A DNA stretch of 64,000 nucleotides from Marchantia polymorpha subsp. ruderalis (Eukaryota > Streptophyta > Marchantiopsida > Marchantiales > Marchantiaceae), in the NCBI GenBank assembly GCA_037833965.1, contig AP031356.1, forward strand, positions 12,980,501 through 13,044,500. Direction: 5' to 3'. Both the position numbers and the translations under genes were made by a program. This document shows, in pieces, positions 25,001 through 38,507 of the stretch (position 1 is the stretch's first letter; every line of letters begins with the position of its first letter). The notes beneath the pieces were generated by a model, which did not search any database, was not told where the DNA came from, and saw only the letters and a list, made by a program, of their open reading frames with translations.

Positions 25001-26640
25001 TTAAACACTGTGATCATACTTGAAGTATATTTATCTTCAGGAATCTTTGCCCTTTTACATGAAGAGTATGTTGTGAAAGCTAAACTTGTCATATTTGTAG
25101 TCACATCAAGCTTCAAATACATTATGATCAGCAAAATTTTTAGGAGAAAGAAAAGGATGTTTTGGTACAAATTAATTGACTTCTTGAGTGTTCAGAAGCC
25201 TTTTTTGTTCTCACTCGATTCCACCCTAATCCAAGAACAAATTTTTGTAGTCCATCTTATATTTTCTTCTAAAACTCTGGTGGAGTATTTATTTTAGGAT
25301 TACAGACTCCAAGACATGAACTCAGATCTTGTGGATTTGTGCTATTTCAATACTAAATAGTTTGATTAGGATGAGCTTGGATTTATAGCTTTCAGTGATA
25401 AACTTGTAAGGTTTTCAGTCAATCATGTGTGTTTCTGTAGACATAAACTTTGTAAAGATGAACCACATGCTTCTGAGTGTATGTATCTGCGTTGAGTTGT
25501 GAAATCTACTCAACATGTTCAACTCATATGTAATTTATCTTGCATTATTTTTTAAAATATTAGACAACGTGATTCATCGTTTTACCATAAATAATATGTA
25601 TAACTGCAATCAATACAATTGATGTGTAATAAGACATTATTAAACTATTTATATCTTTTCTGGTTCATGTATTTTGTAATAATCTCAATTGAACTCTTCA
25701 ATTTAATTCTATTTCAACTTTAACTCTTCACTGTATATCACTCTATTTCCCTTCATCCATTTGAATCTAAGATGAAAAAAATACCTCCATATGTTGTTTG
25801 GATTTAAGTTGTACATGAAGTACAAAACACATAGAAAAGTACAACCAAATGTTAATAAGCAATCAGAGAGAGAAGTGCATGACAAGTGTGGACCCATCAT
25901 GAATTTCTTATCTTGTGTTGGCAAAGCGTACAGTACTTGGAAGCAACAGGAAACGCAGCAGCATGTTTGTGGAGGATGGGCCAACCGTTGGCCTCCAAAC
26001 TGATCTGCACGTTCCATTGGGCAAGCGATGCGTAGCTTGGCTTGGCTTGGGGCCAGACGCTCCCAACTCAACTAGCTCGTACTCTGTACGGAGATAAGCT
26101 TGTACTTCTGCGATGCCCTCTTTGGGAACGATCCCAATCCTTTGGGGGCTGGAGAATGCACGTTAGATTCGGTTGTGGACATGATGTGCATCTACGAAGA
26201 GGAGGCGTAGGCAGATTCCAGGCCCTCAGAGGTCAGCAGCACATTTGACACTTTTGATCCATCATTGAGTGCACGTTGTCCTTTGTGTACCTAAGGGTCC
26301 ATCTTTAGGGTGTCGAGTGTCTGCGGATTCTGGAGATTAAAAAACAAATTGTCTCGATCAATCCACAAGAACTTGTCCTTCTGTTTGTAAGAGGAGGAGG
26401 AGCAAGAGTTTCTGGCCCACAGCTCGCTGATGAATCAGTGAATCTGTTGAGAAATAGTATGCAGGAAAGATGTGCAACTCTCTTTCCAGTTTCTGAAATT
26501 TTCCTCTCCTACGTGAAAATTAGTCAGAGAATTTGTGTTGATTCTCAGGGTGATGTTCAAATTACACTCCACTGTCCAAAATTGTCCTTGAGGTGGATGC
26601 TGTCGCGCCTGCCAACAGATGCGAAAGTCCTCGATAGGCG
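22081..26640. other. AT-rich intergenic DNA without genes
   Basis: No coding sequence was recognised on either strand. The longest frames (about 70-120 codons) are AT-driven and have no similarity that I can name. One nested inverted repeat (24932-24986) stands out. Confidence 0.55.
24932..24986. repeat. nested inverted repeat
   Basis: Outer arms ACCTGATTAAT and ATTAATCAGGT (11 bases, exact) enclose a second inverted repeat, GTGTTTA...TAAACAC. A near copy of the inner unit (GTGTTTTTAGG...TAAACAC) follows directly to about 25009. Confidence 0.65.
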
Positions 26641-27112
26641 TGCTCGATATTCTTGAAAAAGAATAGAAGAAGAGGAGAAATTAAACCTCGAGGACACATG
26701 CCGCACACTCGAGGTTCGTCCCGTGCGGCAGTGTCCTCCCATCTCAACTCAACTGCAGCCAGCGCACTTCTGGCTACCTTCTTGCTCCTTGAAGAGATGA
26801 TGATCCGAGCGACGTTCGGTTGGCCTTCCAATCTTCTCTTCTCTGCTCACCCGAGCGTGACTCGGGAATCGTTTGGGTGCCCTCGCTCCATCCACAATGC
26901 TCACACGATCCCTCGACTGTAAGTAGCTTGACGAAATGCGAACTCATCGCTAATGCAAGGCCTTGATGGACCCCATGTATCTCTGTGGGGCTCTCTTCCG
27001 CGGGCTACACACCAGCACACATTCTTTCAAGAGACCGAAAGGCCGCGAATGAAACCTGGAATCATAATGGACAGAGGATCATATAATGTTGAAGTCTAGG
27101 GCAACTTAGGTT

Positions 27113-27143
27113 GCATCATTCTGCATCACTTGCAGAATGATGC
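27113..27143. repeat. perfect 13-bp hairpin
   Basis: GCATCATTCTGCA and its exact reverse complement TGCAGAATGATGC surround a 5-base loop. There is no adjacent gene. Confidence 0.75.
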
Positions 27144-28914
27144 CTTCAATCGAGTATGAGATTTTATCTCAGGCCATCAAAGACAGCAATCAATAACTTA
27201 GGGCGAGGCAGAACCATGGCCATCACCCGCTGGGTCCAGCACTTTCCAACGAGGTTCAGAAAAGCCGGCGGCTTGGCTTCATGTCCATCTCATGCAGTTG
27301 CTGCTCATGGAGTAATAGCAGTCACGAACATCATGTTGTCAATGTTCCCAATCAGAGCCTCTTTCTTGTACATGCAAATCTTGCTGTGATCAACAGGCAA
27401 GTTATCTTCATTCTCTGCTTTCAGCTCCACAAATTCATGCTTCCTGTACTCCGGTGCGAAATTACGAAGGCTTGTGAGAGGAATCACCGGAAACCAAATT
27501 CATTCAACTCTTTTTCTAAATAAGAAGGATTGGATGCCCCCAAACAAATGTTAGTAATTGAAGAATTTGGATTTCCAATCTATTGCAGTCGGTGGCAAAG
27601 CTCTACTTCGATGAAGGGGGTTTGGACAGCAAGGAGAACTTTAATGAAAACGTTGGAGTATACACTCAAAGCTCACATCTAATCAATAACTGCAGCTCAT
27701 TGGATGAAAGCTTAAAACTCATCGACGTTAGTTTCTATGTCAATGAACGACAGGAAGATTCAAATGACACCCATAACCTGCCCTTTCTGGCAGATTTTAT
27801 ATGATACAAAAGAGCTATCTGTGAAATTCGCAACAGTTTTGCGGTAGACTTATTAACCCTGCAGGATTATTGTTGAGTGCTACAATTCACCAGATTTGAT
27901 TTCTTCCCGTGGTTTTCGGATAGTCTGTGGTAGATTTTTTTAGTATTTTTATTTGTATTCAATAATTATATATCTACTTTACATTATATTTATTCAAACC
28001 CACTGAAACTTTCTGCAAAACCTTCAGCCGGTGTGAAACGTGAGTTTATGAAACAGTTTAACCCCAATTTATGAACTTACTTATGTCTCATTTCTCACGA
28101 TACTTTGTCCAATGTTTCATTAATGGTTACGGACTCAATTTCTTGACACACACATTGATGAGGATGTTACTTACAAGATACTAGCTCAGCGTTCAACGAT
28201 GGATCTGACCATGGGAGAGGCGTACGTTCGATAGTACAAAACCGTATGGGTCGTATATACTTCTTCAAATACATACTCCACCTTCCGGTACGACTTTACT
28301 GCCATTAGAGAAATGGGCCTTGATTGCCGGGTACTCATTCGTCTCTCGACTGAAGCCAATTCTTACGATGAGAAGTCACTTTTTCCCTGTTGACAAGGGC
28401 GATCTCAGGGATTGTGGTGATGTCAGTGCACAAATCTAATTTCCAAGAGAAGTTCTGATCGAGGCCGCTATCCCTATCCTCATAAGTCAAATTATCGATG
28501 AAGAGTTTCATGTCCACTCGAATCCTATCGACATGCACAGACTGTGATCATGACTACACTTTACCTGCAGGACTTCGAAAATCATCGACGAGTGTGAGAT
28601 CTCTCGAGTCCAACATCGACGAAGCTTTACTTTCCGAGGACCGGACTTGACTTCGTACGCACACCGCTCTACAACATTCTCTCAGACGACCCTCATGTGT
28701 CTTCACTGTGCCATCAGAGTCTCTTCCTGTGCCTTCTGAATCTCGATTTGAGCTACTACCTCCATAATTCACTCCTGTACTCAATTTGGTATCCCCACCC
28801 GGATGCAAGTTGTCGTGGCTGGCGTGATGAACGCTCTCTCAACCTTCTGGTCTTTTTAGCATAACAGATTTTCCACATGTTAAGACATTACATCTATGTC
28901 AAAAAAAGTATAAG

Positions 28915-28938
28915 TATATATATATATATATATATATA
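28915..28938. repeat. (TA)12 microsatellite
   Basis: Twelve uninterrupted TA units lie inside AGTA...TACT, so the flanks are also symmetrical. Confidence 0.95.
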
Positions 28939-29930
28939 CTTACTCTTACTGGGAAGCACACATGAATGAAACCAAAGGGGTAGGGTGAGACTAGACCCCT
29001 ATAGAATCAAAGTGGAAAGATGTCCTTATGCTCTTGAACATCCCACATACCAAAGGCTGTAATGGAACAATTCAAGAAGAATGCAAAACATATGCACTTG
29101 CTCTTGGTAAAATTTTGGCTAAATTGTGTTACACACGATGATAAAGAAATTTATATACCATGTCATCAGTTTAATACTCTATCACGCACTCTCTCATGAA
29201 TTATTTAAGTGTATGTATTTAGTTCCATATAAACCAATACTAAAAGATAGCTTCGCTCCGTGCTTTGAAACATGTTTTTGAAACATTGCAGTTGCGACTC
29301 CACTTGGTCCCCTCCAAAAAAAATAAAAAATAAAATCATTTTATCATTAATATAGTCATCTATATACAATAAAACACTCGAGAGCCAAATATAAGTATAC
29401 TCTAACCCGAGTCTCACTACACTATACACTAATGTTGTTTCCATGGAATGTCAAACATCATATCTTAAAGTCACAACAGTAACTGTACAAAGAATCATAT
29501 GGACCCGTTGGATCTAACGAACTATGACAAACGCATTTGTTCAAGAGGCATAAACATGGCCATCCCTTCTCTGAGAAGGTCCAAGATTCACTTTAACTTC
29601 ACTCCATCAAACCAATACGCAGTTCAATCAGAAACTTGATTGGGCCAAGAACACTACCATATGACGGGAGTTAACTGGAGCCACGTCACATCACACGAGG
29701 GCCCAGGTCAATCAAATCTCCTCTTCAAAGTCTAGTCATCGCAATCTAGGTGTCCAGATTGGGTCCAGTTAAGCCGATACTTCGCATGCCGCGTACTAAA
29801 CAGCGCTGAGACACGGGGCCTTGATTGTTGCGGACACTGGGTCCTCGAGACGTTGTCGTCTTTACTCATCATGACGAACATCAATGCACGGATATCCCTT
29901 GCAAGTTCAAATATTCTGTCGTATAATCAG

Positions 29931-29956
29931 TATATATATATATATATATATATATA
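29931..29956. repeat. (TA)13 microsatellite
   Basis: Thirteen TA units are followed by degenerate GTTATATA units to about 29976. Confidence 0.95.
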
Positions 29957-31604
29957 GTTATATAGTTATATATAGATATCACTCGGCAGGTTAAATGAGG
30001 TCCACGAGGCTTATCTCAAGTAGCAGCAGTGCCCAGTGTACTTTGGAATGGGACTTCCAGAACCCAGAAAAACTGAGTCCTGATCCGTTCGTTCTTGGCT
30101 TTTTGGTGCTTTTAATCAGGGCATCTCGTATTTTGTCTGACTAGTCTCGCCAAATGTAACACCATCCTAAGTCACTCCAGCAGCTTTCTTCTGAAATTCT
30201 TATGAAATGCACAATTCCGAACTATGCCTTGGTCGTCTGGGCATAACATAATACCAGGACTATCCCTTTCGACTTCTTCGCGGACATGAAAGTAATATCG
30301 AAGTGCCCAGAGAGAATAATATTTTCGTTTTTAATAATAAATTGGATCTTAATTCCACCTTGGATGCTTCCTCTTTTCTATTCTGTATTCCACTCACTTT
30401 CGAAGTCAACCAGCCTCTAAGATCCAAAGCCTCACGTGAAGAAACACTAGGCCATATAGTTGAGTAATGCCGTGACAACAAAATTCCAACAACAATTTGC
30501 ACTGTTTCAAGTTTAGTATCACTCACAAATTGACAACGCAGATTACTCAAATCCCAATATCTTAGCTGATGCGGTTTTGATATCAAAGATAATATTTTTT
30601 TTATTTCCACAACTGTAACTGGTGGGGTGGCATCCCCGCCACTGACACCGATATATCATTAAAACCCCGTACTTTACGTGCTACAGTTTCCAGCTTGTGC
30701 CAATAAAACAGTCGCAGCAGCAATTCACCGCTCCATTCCAAACAGGCCGTGAATATTTGAAAACCGCTTAGAAGAGCACATCCATAGTTTGATCACGTGT
30801 AAGGACGACGCAGTATAACGACAGAGCTGCAAGCAGGACAACTTTCGCACTGCTGATAGAACCAGAGCGTACCTGGCAAAGCTAAGAACGTGGTCAGAGG
30901 TACGGTGCAAGCATGGATTCATAGACTTGTTACACATAGGCCCTTTCTTGTCTCGTGCGTGAAGCTCGTGGTCCTCTACCTCTGCTCCTGTTTCGAAGGG
31001 TGCCATCCACATACCACGTCGCTTGTCCAGGTCTAAAACCTTTTATCGCTCTGACATGTTCTCACAGGATGGACCCCACCGAGCTCAGACCTTTAGGACA
31101 GAACTAGTACATCTATCAAGATGCTGATTCTCGCCATTCGAGCAGACAAGTGTATGAGCCAGAGCACAAACGAATCTCCAAAGAAAATCCCAATTTGTAC
31201 TTTCTGCACGTAGGAGTCCGTAAAACCTCTCTGATCACAGTACAAAACCTACACATGGGCACCAGGCAGTCCTTTGCCCAGACAATGTCCTACACCCCTC
31301 ATTTCTCAGTTGTGAGTCCGTCATTCATACGAGCTGCCGTAAGTCAAATCTATGACGCGTGTTGGTCTTCTGAAGTTCTACTACCAACAAAATGCTCTAT
31401 GCTCTGACAATCACAGATGCACGAGTCTTCGCTTGGCGCATATGTACGGACGTCTTGTCCTGAGACATCCTCGTCATAGCATGCACAGGAAGTTGACCTC
31501 TGAATCTCTGCCGAGTCGTTAAAGTGTGCAGTCTTGATCTTCGAGGAATTGGTCACTAAAACTGTGAAAGGCCTGAAATGTAGATAGTGCTTGAGTTGAG
31601 TGGA

Positions 31605-34600
31605 CTAAGCACCAGTGGCTGCGGAATGACTGGTAGGTTGAGAAAAAGCGCTTCCAACTTCCGCTAACACCTCATCCTCAGGTCGATAGATCATGTCACT
31701 CATTCTCCATATCTGCAACAAGTCACAGCACAAAGAACTCAAAACCTCCAGACTTGGTTGCTTTCTCTTCAATAGATCGAAAACATTGCGCCCACGAGGT
31801 GAAGTGCCCAATGATAGCAGTACCAGTTTGCACTCCCATGGGTACCCAGCAAACGAAATGTTGACGTTTCAGGGAAGATAAACGGAGATTACGTGGAAAC
31901 CATGGTATATTCGGTATGAGGGAATAGACCATAGACCGTAACATCAAGAAAAAACTGCAACAGCTCACTAAGACCGCATATGGGTAAATACTATACAATC
32001 CATGTCTCGCCATGGTGATGAGGTGCTAGAAAAAATGAACGAGCAGAGATAAGGACATATATAGAAGGCAGACATACTTGCAGCGTTCCTCCGCCGTTAG
32101 GAGTATCACAATCATCTGAAACGCTCAGCACTGTCCATGGATCACAAGGATCCCAATGAAAATCGACCACCTTATCCCTGCATATAGGTGAAATGATCAA
32201 TTCATATCTAGCTAATTGGTCCCGAAGCCAAGTAAATGAAGTAAAAACATACATAAACTCCTCCACATCATGCACTACTGAACTTAAACCACACTCACGG
32301 AGCATTGACCATCTCCACATATTGAGATTCATCTCGATATGTGCAGGAATATGCTATCCTGGTAATCAGCGGACAATCTGAGGGTTAAGGACAGCGGCGG
32401 AGTTGGGATCACCACGAGCTACCCCGTCAGTCCGGCTGCGAGTACTTGGAAGGTGAAGTTTTGGTAGATTGGAAATCCTCGCACAAAATTACATGAGAAA
32501 GGGCACATACAGGTTAAGTATCACCGAGTTCCTCCAATGTGTGGATATTTGGACTGAAACCTAAGCACCCATTAAGTATGGCAACGCCTGTTGGAGCGGC
32601 CCGGGCAGGAGTGACATCAGAGTCCGAATGAGTTCCCCCGAGGACCAAACACGCCTCTTGGATCAAGCAGGAAAGCTTTATTCCTCGAAACCTTAATAAG
32701 CTTATCCGATTGAAAAACTTCTCCGTGAGGACTTTTCGACAAACCCCCAAAAGTATAAGAACTACTTAGAACATTACCAAGTTTTCGCCCCAAAAAAAGA
32801 CTAACGAACTACGATGCAAAACTAATTCTTCTGCCCAGTCTACTACCACTAGCACCGCGCAGCCAGGGCATGGGGTCTTAGGTCTTCAGGCTACAATAGA
32901 TCATAGTGAAGAATTCCACCAAGAACCTGGAAGTGACTGCACCCTGAACAAGCACAGCTTCCTTAACCATAATATGAGGCTTCGGTCCCAACACGACGAG
33001 GCTGAAGGTGGGGTGAGTGTGAAGATACAATATTCAACAACAAAAAGAAGTACCTGTGTCCAGCATGCTGGAAAAATAGCCCAGGAGGAGGAGAATGCCC
33101 CTTCATTCTCCTGTAGGTTTCTTCTTCTGCTTTATTCACCTGAAGGTAAGGAAACCCAAACCAGTAAGACCGGACATATTCTCAGTATAGCACAAAAAGC
33201 ATGCACACGACGTCACACGTCTATCTGAATGCAACCCAATCAAATTCACTTAGAGAGAATTGAGAAGCGTATATACTGTACGGGGCATGAAGTGATGAAG
33301 CCTTGCTGTTCTTGTTATCCAGCAAACTTGCAAACCCACAAACTTTTGCAAGTTTGCTGGATAACAAGAACATTTTGCAAGAGACCTATTATGGGCACTA
33401 AGATATACTGTTTTTCATCGTAGTGCAGATAAGTCCACAATTTTCTTCAGCTGTGAGATTACCTTATCAGCATCCCAGATATTCAAAAGACCATCCTCTG
33501 CTGAACTCCCAAATACCGACGCCCGGTCTGGACACCACTGGTCAAGAAGAACGAACCCGAATTAAAGAACTCAAACTGGGAACAAGGTGTATTCAACTTA
33601 AGCAGTGCAGACTACTTGCATAGTTTAGATCATAGAAACATAAACTTTCTTAACTCTATCATGTGCATACGAGTCAAGCCACACCTGTACGCACAAAACA
33701 GCGGCAGAATGTCCACGAAAGGTCTCGACTGGTAAACCACGGCCATTCGCTGACAGCTTTCGATAGTCGAACAGATTGATTGAAGTATCAGCTGAACTGA
33801 ATGTACAATACAGTTAGAACTGATTGCTCATCCATGACAAAACACACCTTTACTTCGGTCCATATTACGGACCCTCAGTTCTACATAGAGCGTCAAGCTT
33901 ACGTTTATGGGGGTGAACATGACATATACTGGCCCAAATTAAGTTCTGAAAGATTCTTGGACGAGTTTTCCTACAAAGGACAGGTCCAGACCAAACACAG
34001 CAAGAGAAACACCAGTTGTGTCCGTAATATGGACCGAAAGATGATGACCAATGATACCACTTGCAAGTATATGTAAATGAGAAACTAAATGTTGCGACGT
34101 ATTTCGGACTTACCCTGTCAGTAGATGATTTTCATTGTGGAAATTCCAGTCCACGCAATGAAGGTCTGCATCATGTGCTCTTTCTACCTGTTAAGAATAT
34201 CACCATAAGGTGTTGAGTGATGTATATCTACATTTACGAAGAGTAACACCATAGCAGATTTAGAGTGAGTAATTTGAAGTGTTGTCCCAACGGGACCTCT
34301 GTAACTTAAGATTCACTCGAACTCCTTTCACATGAAGGCCAGGTCCAGCTTTGAGATGGTCTATGAACTTCAGGCTATCAAAGGCACATACTAGTCGAGT
34401 TGGGATATAAGTGCCCTACTCATCAGCAAGACTGTCCGAGAACGATTAAAGAATTGAGGCAGTACCAGTAACTGTTCAACATAAGGATTCGGAGGTAAAA
34501 AAAGGTACCCTATTTGCAGGAGTTGTCCCTGCACGAGCATCCCAGAGTATAAGCGAAGAATCGTCACCAACACTGCAAAACTCCTGCGAACTGGTGTTTT

Positions 34601-36910
34601 GACAGACGCGCTTAAGAATTCCAGACGAGGATGGCAACTCGTACATATAAACGTTACGACTTGTTTCCTCTATAAGTACATAATAATTCGTCATAAATCT
34701 TAAGCCCCGAACGTTCTTTTCGTCGTTTCATGGCCTCGACAAAAGCATGAACTACGATAGCTGATCACAGGTGTGATGTTGCAATTCCTCCAACATAACT
34801 AGAGGTCCAGAAGGGCTCTAGCTATATTTGGCTTCCCTCACCTTGAGGGGCGAAACTGGACGTCCTCTACTGTTGCCGTATGGCCGACGAAGATCCCTTG
34901 TGGTCCGATCTCCGAGGGAGATGTGCTCGTTGGTTTTTCAGAAGTAGAAGCCGATCCTCCACTATTACAAATTGGCCTTGCACCAGATGATGTAGCAGAT
35001 TTACTGGGTGAACCATTATCCTTCCCGGCTGTAATTTGGTCCTCAATGCTCCAAAGTATGACCCTCGCATCTTTCCCTGAAGAAGAATATACAGGACGGG
35101 GATTCTCAAGTTTCTGAACTGAAAAGCATTGACTTGTCTAGCGAGATATCTTCTACTCAACGTGATTTTCTAGCCAATGCACATAGAAAAAGGGTGAAGT
35201 ATCCTTCCACCCTTTTGAGGACAAGTAAACACCCACCTCCTGATAGAACATGGGGTGACGTCGGACTTAATGCGAGAGCAAATTCCGCATTGCCAGTATG
35301 GCCTGTTAAAACCTGTACACAGGCGCCACCTTGAGATGCGCAAGGAACTACCGGAACCGTAGGTGAGTGTGTGACCTCAAGTGTGAACTACATTCAGATC
35401 CTAGTGATAAACTGGGGTGTTTGAAGGGATGAAGTACCGACCAGATCGGGGCGTGAATGGTTTGCACCGAGAAGAGCGGCCCTATTCGGTTGTGTCTCTA
35501 GGTTCCAGATGTAGACCTACTACAACAACGGGAGGAGTGAATTAGAGGTAGAGGCCACTTAACGAACACCTCCTATATTTGCATCTGCTTCGAACATTTA
35601 AAACCGAAGTCGTATGGTAGACAGACGGTAAAAGACTAGAATTGGGCTCTACCTCTGGACTATCAGTGTGAGTTGCCACTATCTTGCTGTTTTGAGGAAG
35701 CTCTCTTATCCTGTTCACCTGCCACAGAACTGTCAGACATGGTTTTACAACGACATTGTAGAAGAGTCTGAGAATAACGACTTGAAACTAGAACATCAGA
35801 TGAAACCTCACACAGATCGTCAATGCTTGCGATTTCCACATTAGGAATCAGATCATAATATTACGCTCATATCAGGAAATGATCCTCTGAAAGAATACTG
35901 ACCTCTTCAGATTAGAGAACATGGGGCTGGACAAAACTGGCATCACAATAGTGGCTCTCATAAATGTGAAAGTGAACACGTTAAAGCTTTGTACTTTTGT
36001 TGAACCACTATGTTCAGGAAGGAAAGTATCAGAAACACACAACAACCTACCTCACCAGGATGAATTATTGTCTTGTGCTTCTTCACGAACGGCGATCGGG
36101 CCTCCTCACTGAACTGGTCTCACATAACGGAGTAACTGTCAATGCCTGCAAATAATGAACGAGTTTCATGTCACACCAAAGGTTTTGTATCAAAAGTTCA
36201 TGTCACAGCAGATACCTGAAATATATGCTCAGCTGCGGCAGCTCGAGGCTTAATAACTTCACAGTTGAAAACAACCAAAGTATTTGGACACGAACCATCA
36301 GTCTGCAGACAAACAAAAACATTTCACATTCGACAGGAGAGAAACCATAGTATGGCGTCTGTATGCACTCCAGAGTGTATTGAAGAATTAAAACAACAAA
36401 AAAAAGTAAAAAAAGTCGCAATTATCGAAGAGATATATACCAGCAGTTCCAAACGGACGAGAATCCAAAGAGGCAGAGAATCTGAAATCTTGATGACAAC
36501 TACCATCAGTACTCCAGCTACCGTCAGAGAAGGTATGAACACACCTGCTCAGTGAGGTATATTCGCTGGCGCGATTTGAAGGATCCCTGCTCGAGCTGAG
36601 GTCCCCATCTGAAGAGAAATGGTCAATTCTCAGACAGTCAAAGTCACTGACAATCGGCAGAATCCAGAGCAGGGACGCATGCAGAGCACTTGGGTGATGG
36701 AGAGAAACCAGTCACCAACGTGAAAATGGAGAGATCCCACATGTACAGGAGGAGACGGACACAGACAAAGCTCGACAGGAGCGAGCTGCAAAGGTAGCAT
36801 GCATGCAACCTGCAGGAGAGAGACGGCCAGACGAGGCTGTGATTGGCGAGCCAGTCGTAGAGAATTGGCACCAGGGACTTCCATTGGGCGTGTCGTTCTT
36901 CGCTCCGCAT
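31605..36910 (-). CDS. MSI4/FVE: MSI4/FVE-type WD40 histone-binding protein, 15 exons
   Basis: Exons, 5' to 3': 36910-36810, 36608-36545, 36302-36216, 36113-36051, 35718-35653, 35516-35442, 35312-35237, 35076-34842, 34590-34509, 34187-34114, 33796-33685, 33537-33463, 33139-33054, 32177-32078, 31712-31605. All are GT-AG and in phase, giving 467 aa. The N-terminal H4-binding helix region is clear (WKSLVPILYDWLANH, VWPSLSCRWGPQLEQ). WD repeats follow, with VYIWN, VILWS, EFCSVGDDSSLILWDAR, LFDYRK, GLLNIWD and the family-diagnostic DKVVDFHWDP, DPWTVLSVSDD and IWRMSD. The family serves chromatin complexes: histone deacetylase, PRC2-like and CUL4-DDB1. In Arabidopsis it controls flowering time and cold response through FLC. 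Unlike Arabidopsis FVE, no basic KKRGRKPK-type N-terminal extension is present: only seven residues precede the conserved AQWKS. A TATA box sits 200 bases upstream, which supports this start. Confidence 0.95.
33307..33372. repeat. perfect 28-bp hairpin inside an FVE intron
   Basis: Arms 33307-33334 and 33345-33372 are exact reverse complements over 28 bases, with a 10-base loop. It lies in intron 12 of the FVE gene (33140-33462), about 90 bases after the donor in the minus direction. No mismatch has accumulated, so it is young or maintained. Confidence 0.9.
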
Positions 36911-37106
36911 CGTGGCAGAGTGCAGCAGCTGCCGAAGCTCCGCTCGACTCTGCCTTCTCTTCCAGTTTCAAAGCATCCGCTCTTGAATTTGCCTCCGCGC
37001 TCCTCCCCGGCCCCCGGCCCCCGACCCCGGACCCAACTGTCTCTAGCTCTAGTTCGAACCGAGCCCGCCCGGGTTTGCTCATTCCCACGCTTCCCCTTCC
37101 AACAAG

Positions 37107-37117
37107 ATTTATATAAA
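37107..37117 (-). promoter_or_regulatory. TATA box of the FVE gene
   Basis: On the minus strand the sequence reads TTTATATAAATC, 200 bases upstream of the chosen start and just before a GC-rich leader. A transcript starting near 37080 would have a leader of about 170 bases. An out-of-frame ATG at 37082 sits right at that expected cap site. Confidence 0.55.
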
Positions 37118-37129
37118 AAGTCATGAGAG

Positions 37130-38500
37130 AATGCGGAGTGTATTTGATCCGTATAACAATAGAAGATACAATTACTTGACACAATTACAGTAGGGTACTC
37201 GGCAAATCTCGATGTAAATACTTCGTAGCGTAATCAAGTTCTAAAAAAAATTCTTGTAATTATATATTGCGGGCTATAGTGTGGGGATTGAGAGTTTGGA
37301 AGTTACAACTTGTTTGCAAGTTTCGCAAGTATTCTAGAGTTCTTTGCATTTTGCATGAGTGACTTTGTGGAAGTGAAAAAGTGCATGCTGAAACCATGGC
37401 AGACTAATCACTATATGCTTTTGAGAACCTCGACGTGGTTACGGATAGAGGAGTGTAATATTCAGACGAAGCAGTCACCAACACAATGTCGCGTTAATTG
37501 ACAAGCGTTGGATCAGACATAAACATCTCTTAAACATAGTCTTTGGATCTATCATTCCATCAAATTATGCATCTCATCCTTGTCACTATCACCATAATAG
37601 ACTCCAATGTTATCACTATCATAAGTTTTTTTATATAACTTTCATATATATCTTCTTACTCATTATAAATGTTTGCTTGAATTAGTCCACCAACACGCGT
37701 TGAAGAACTAGTTTGAATCACTTGTGAGATCTGGATAGTTTCAAAATATGAATTGTCATTTGTTGCAACAAGCTCCTCATCTACAAGTCTACAATTTCCA
37801 CAGCAGCTCTCTTTTCGCATGTACAAGCATTGTGTCATGACGTTTTTCTTGCTTGTTTTAGAACTTGAATTTTCCGACCACCAAGTAGGTGCTATTGCAG
37901 CTCAATGTCATCACAAAGAGGGTACCTAATAAATAATTGATCACCCTTTCAGCAAAACTCGTAACGTCCAAGGTCTACTGCTTTGCGCAGTAGCAGATAC
38001 TCGCAATTAGATTTCAATCTCAGTTCACTCAAAACATAGCAATTATATAGCAATCCTCATGAACATCCATATGAAGACTCATTAAAATGGGAAATGTTGG
38101 AGCATAGAACATATGAAAAGATTTCTTTTTTGATAGTGATGGAATTTTATGTTGAAATATTTTCCGTTAATGTCATTCCATGTTATGAGGTGTTCACATG
38201 ACTAGAGCATTTTCTATTTCTCGATGCGTGTTCATGTGATTTGTTGTGACAAAATAACAAAGTAATCTTTTCTAGCATCCGTGATGGAAACTTTTGCCCT
38301 CTACTTTAACTCTTCATGAACCTATCATGGCTCATAGGTACGCGCATTGACATTGTGTCAAAGATCTACGGAAATAATCATAATTGAATTTCTTCTTGCA
38401 TCTTTAGAGAAAAGAGCAAGGCTCCAAGTTGATTTTTGCCCAACATACAACATCATCGACCATATTTTAATAATAAATTTCTTTCTAAGTAAAATGGGGG
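37130..38500. other. AT-rich intergenic DNA
   Basis: This lies upstream of the FVE promoter. No gene, RNA or repeat structure is supported until the LINE relic at about 38.5 kb. Confidence 0.5.
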
Positions 38501-38507
38501 TGTTTTG

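Larger units (their letters stand above)
26641..31604. other. intergenic region with simple repeats
   Basis: No gene is supported. Two minus-strand frames (28554-28808 and 28335-28538) have codon-like composition and lie close together, but do not join in phase across the splice sites I could find. Another minus frame at 30260-30610 has no recognisable domain. TA microsatellites at 28915 and 29931 and a 13-bp hairpin at 27113 are the clear structures. Confidence 0.45.

Noticed and set aside
28335-28808. Two neighbouring minus frames as exons of one gene
   Set aside because: The available donor and acceptor sites leave them out of phase, and no domain is recognised.
36630-37184. 184-codon and 156-codon minus ORFs over the FVE start region
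   Set aside because: They overlap the FVE first exon in other frames. The FVE frame is the one with family motifs and in-phase exons.
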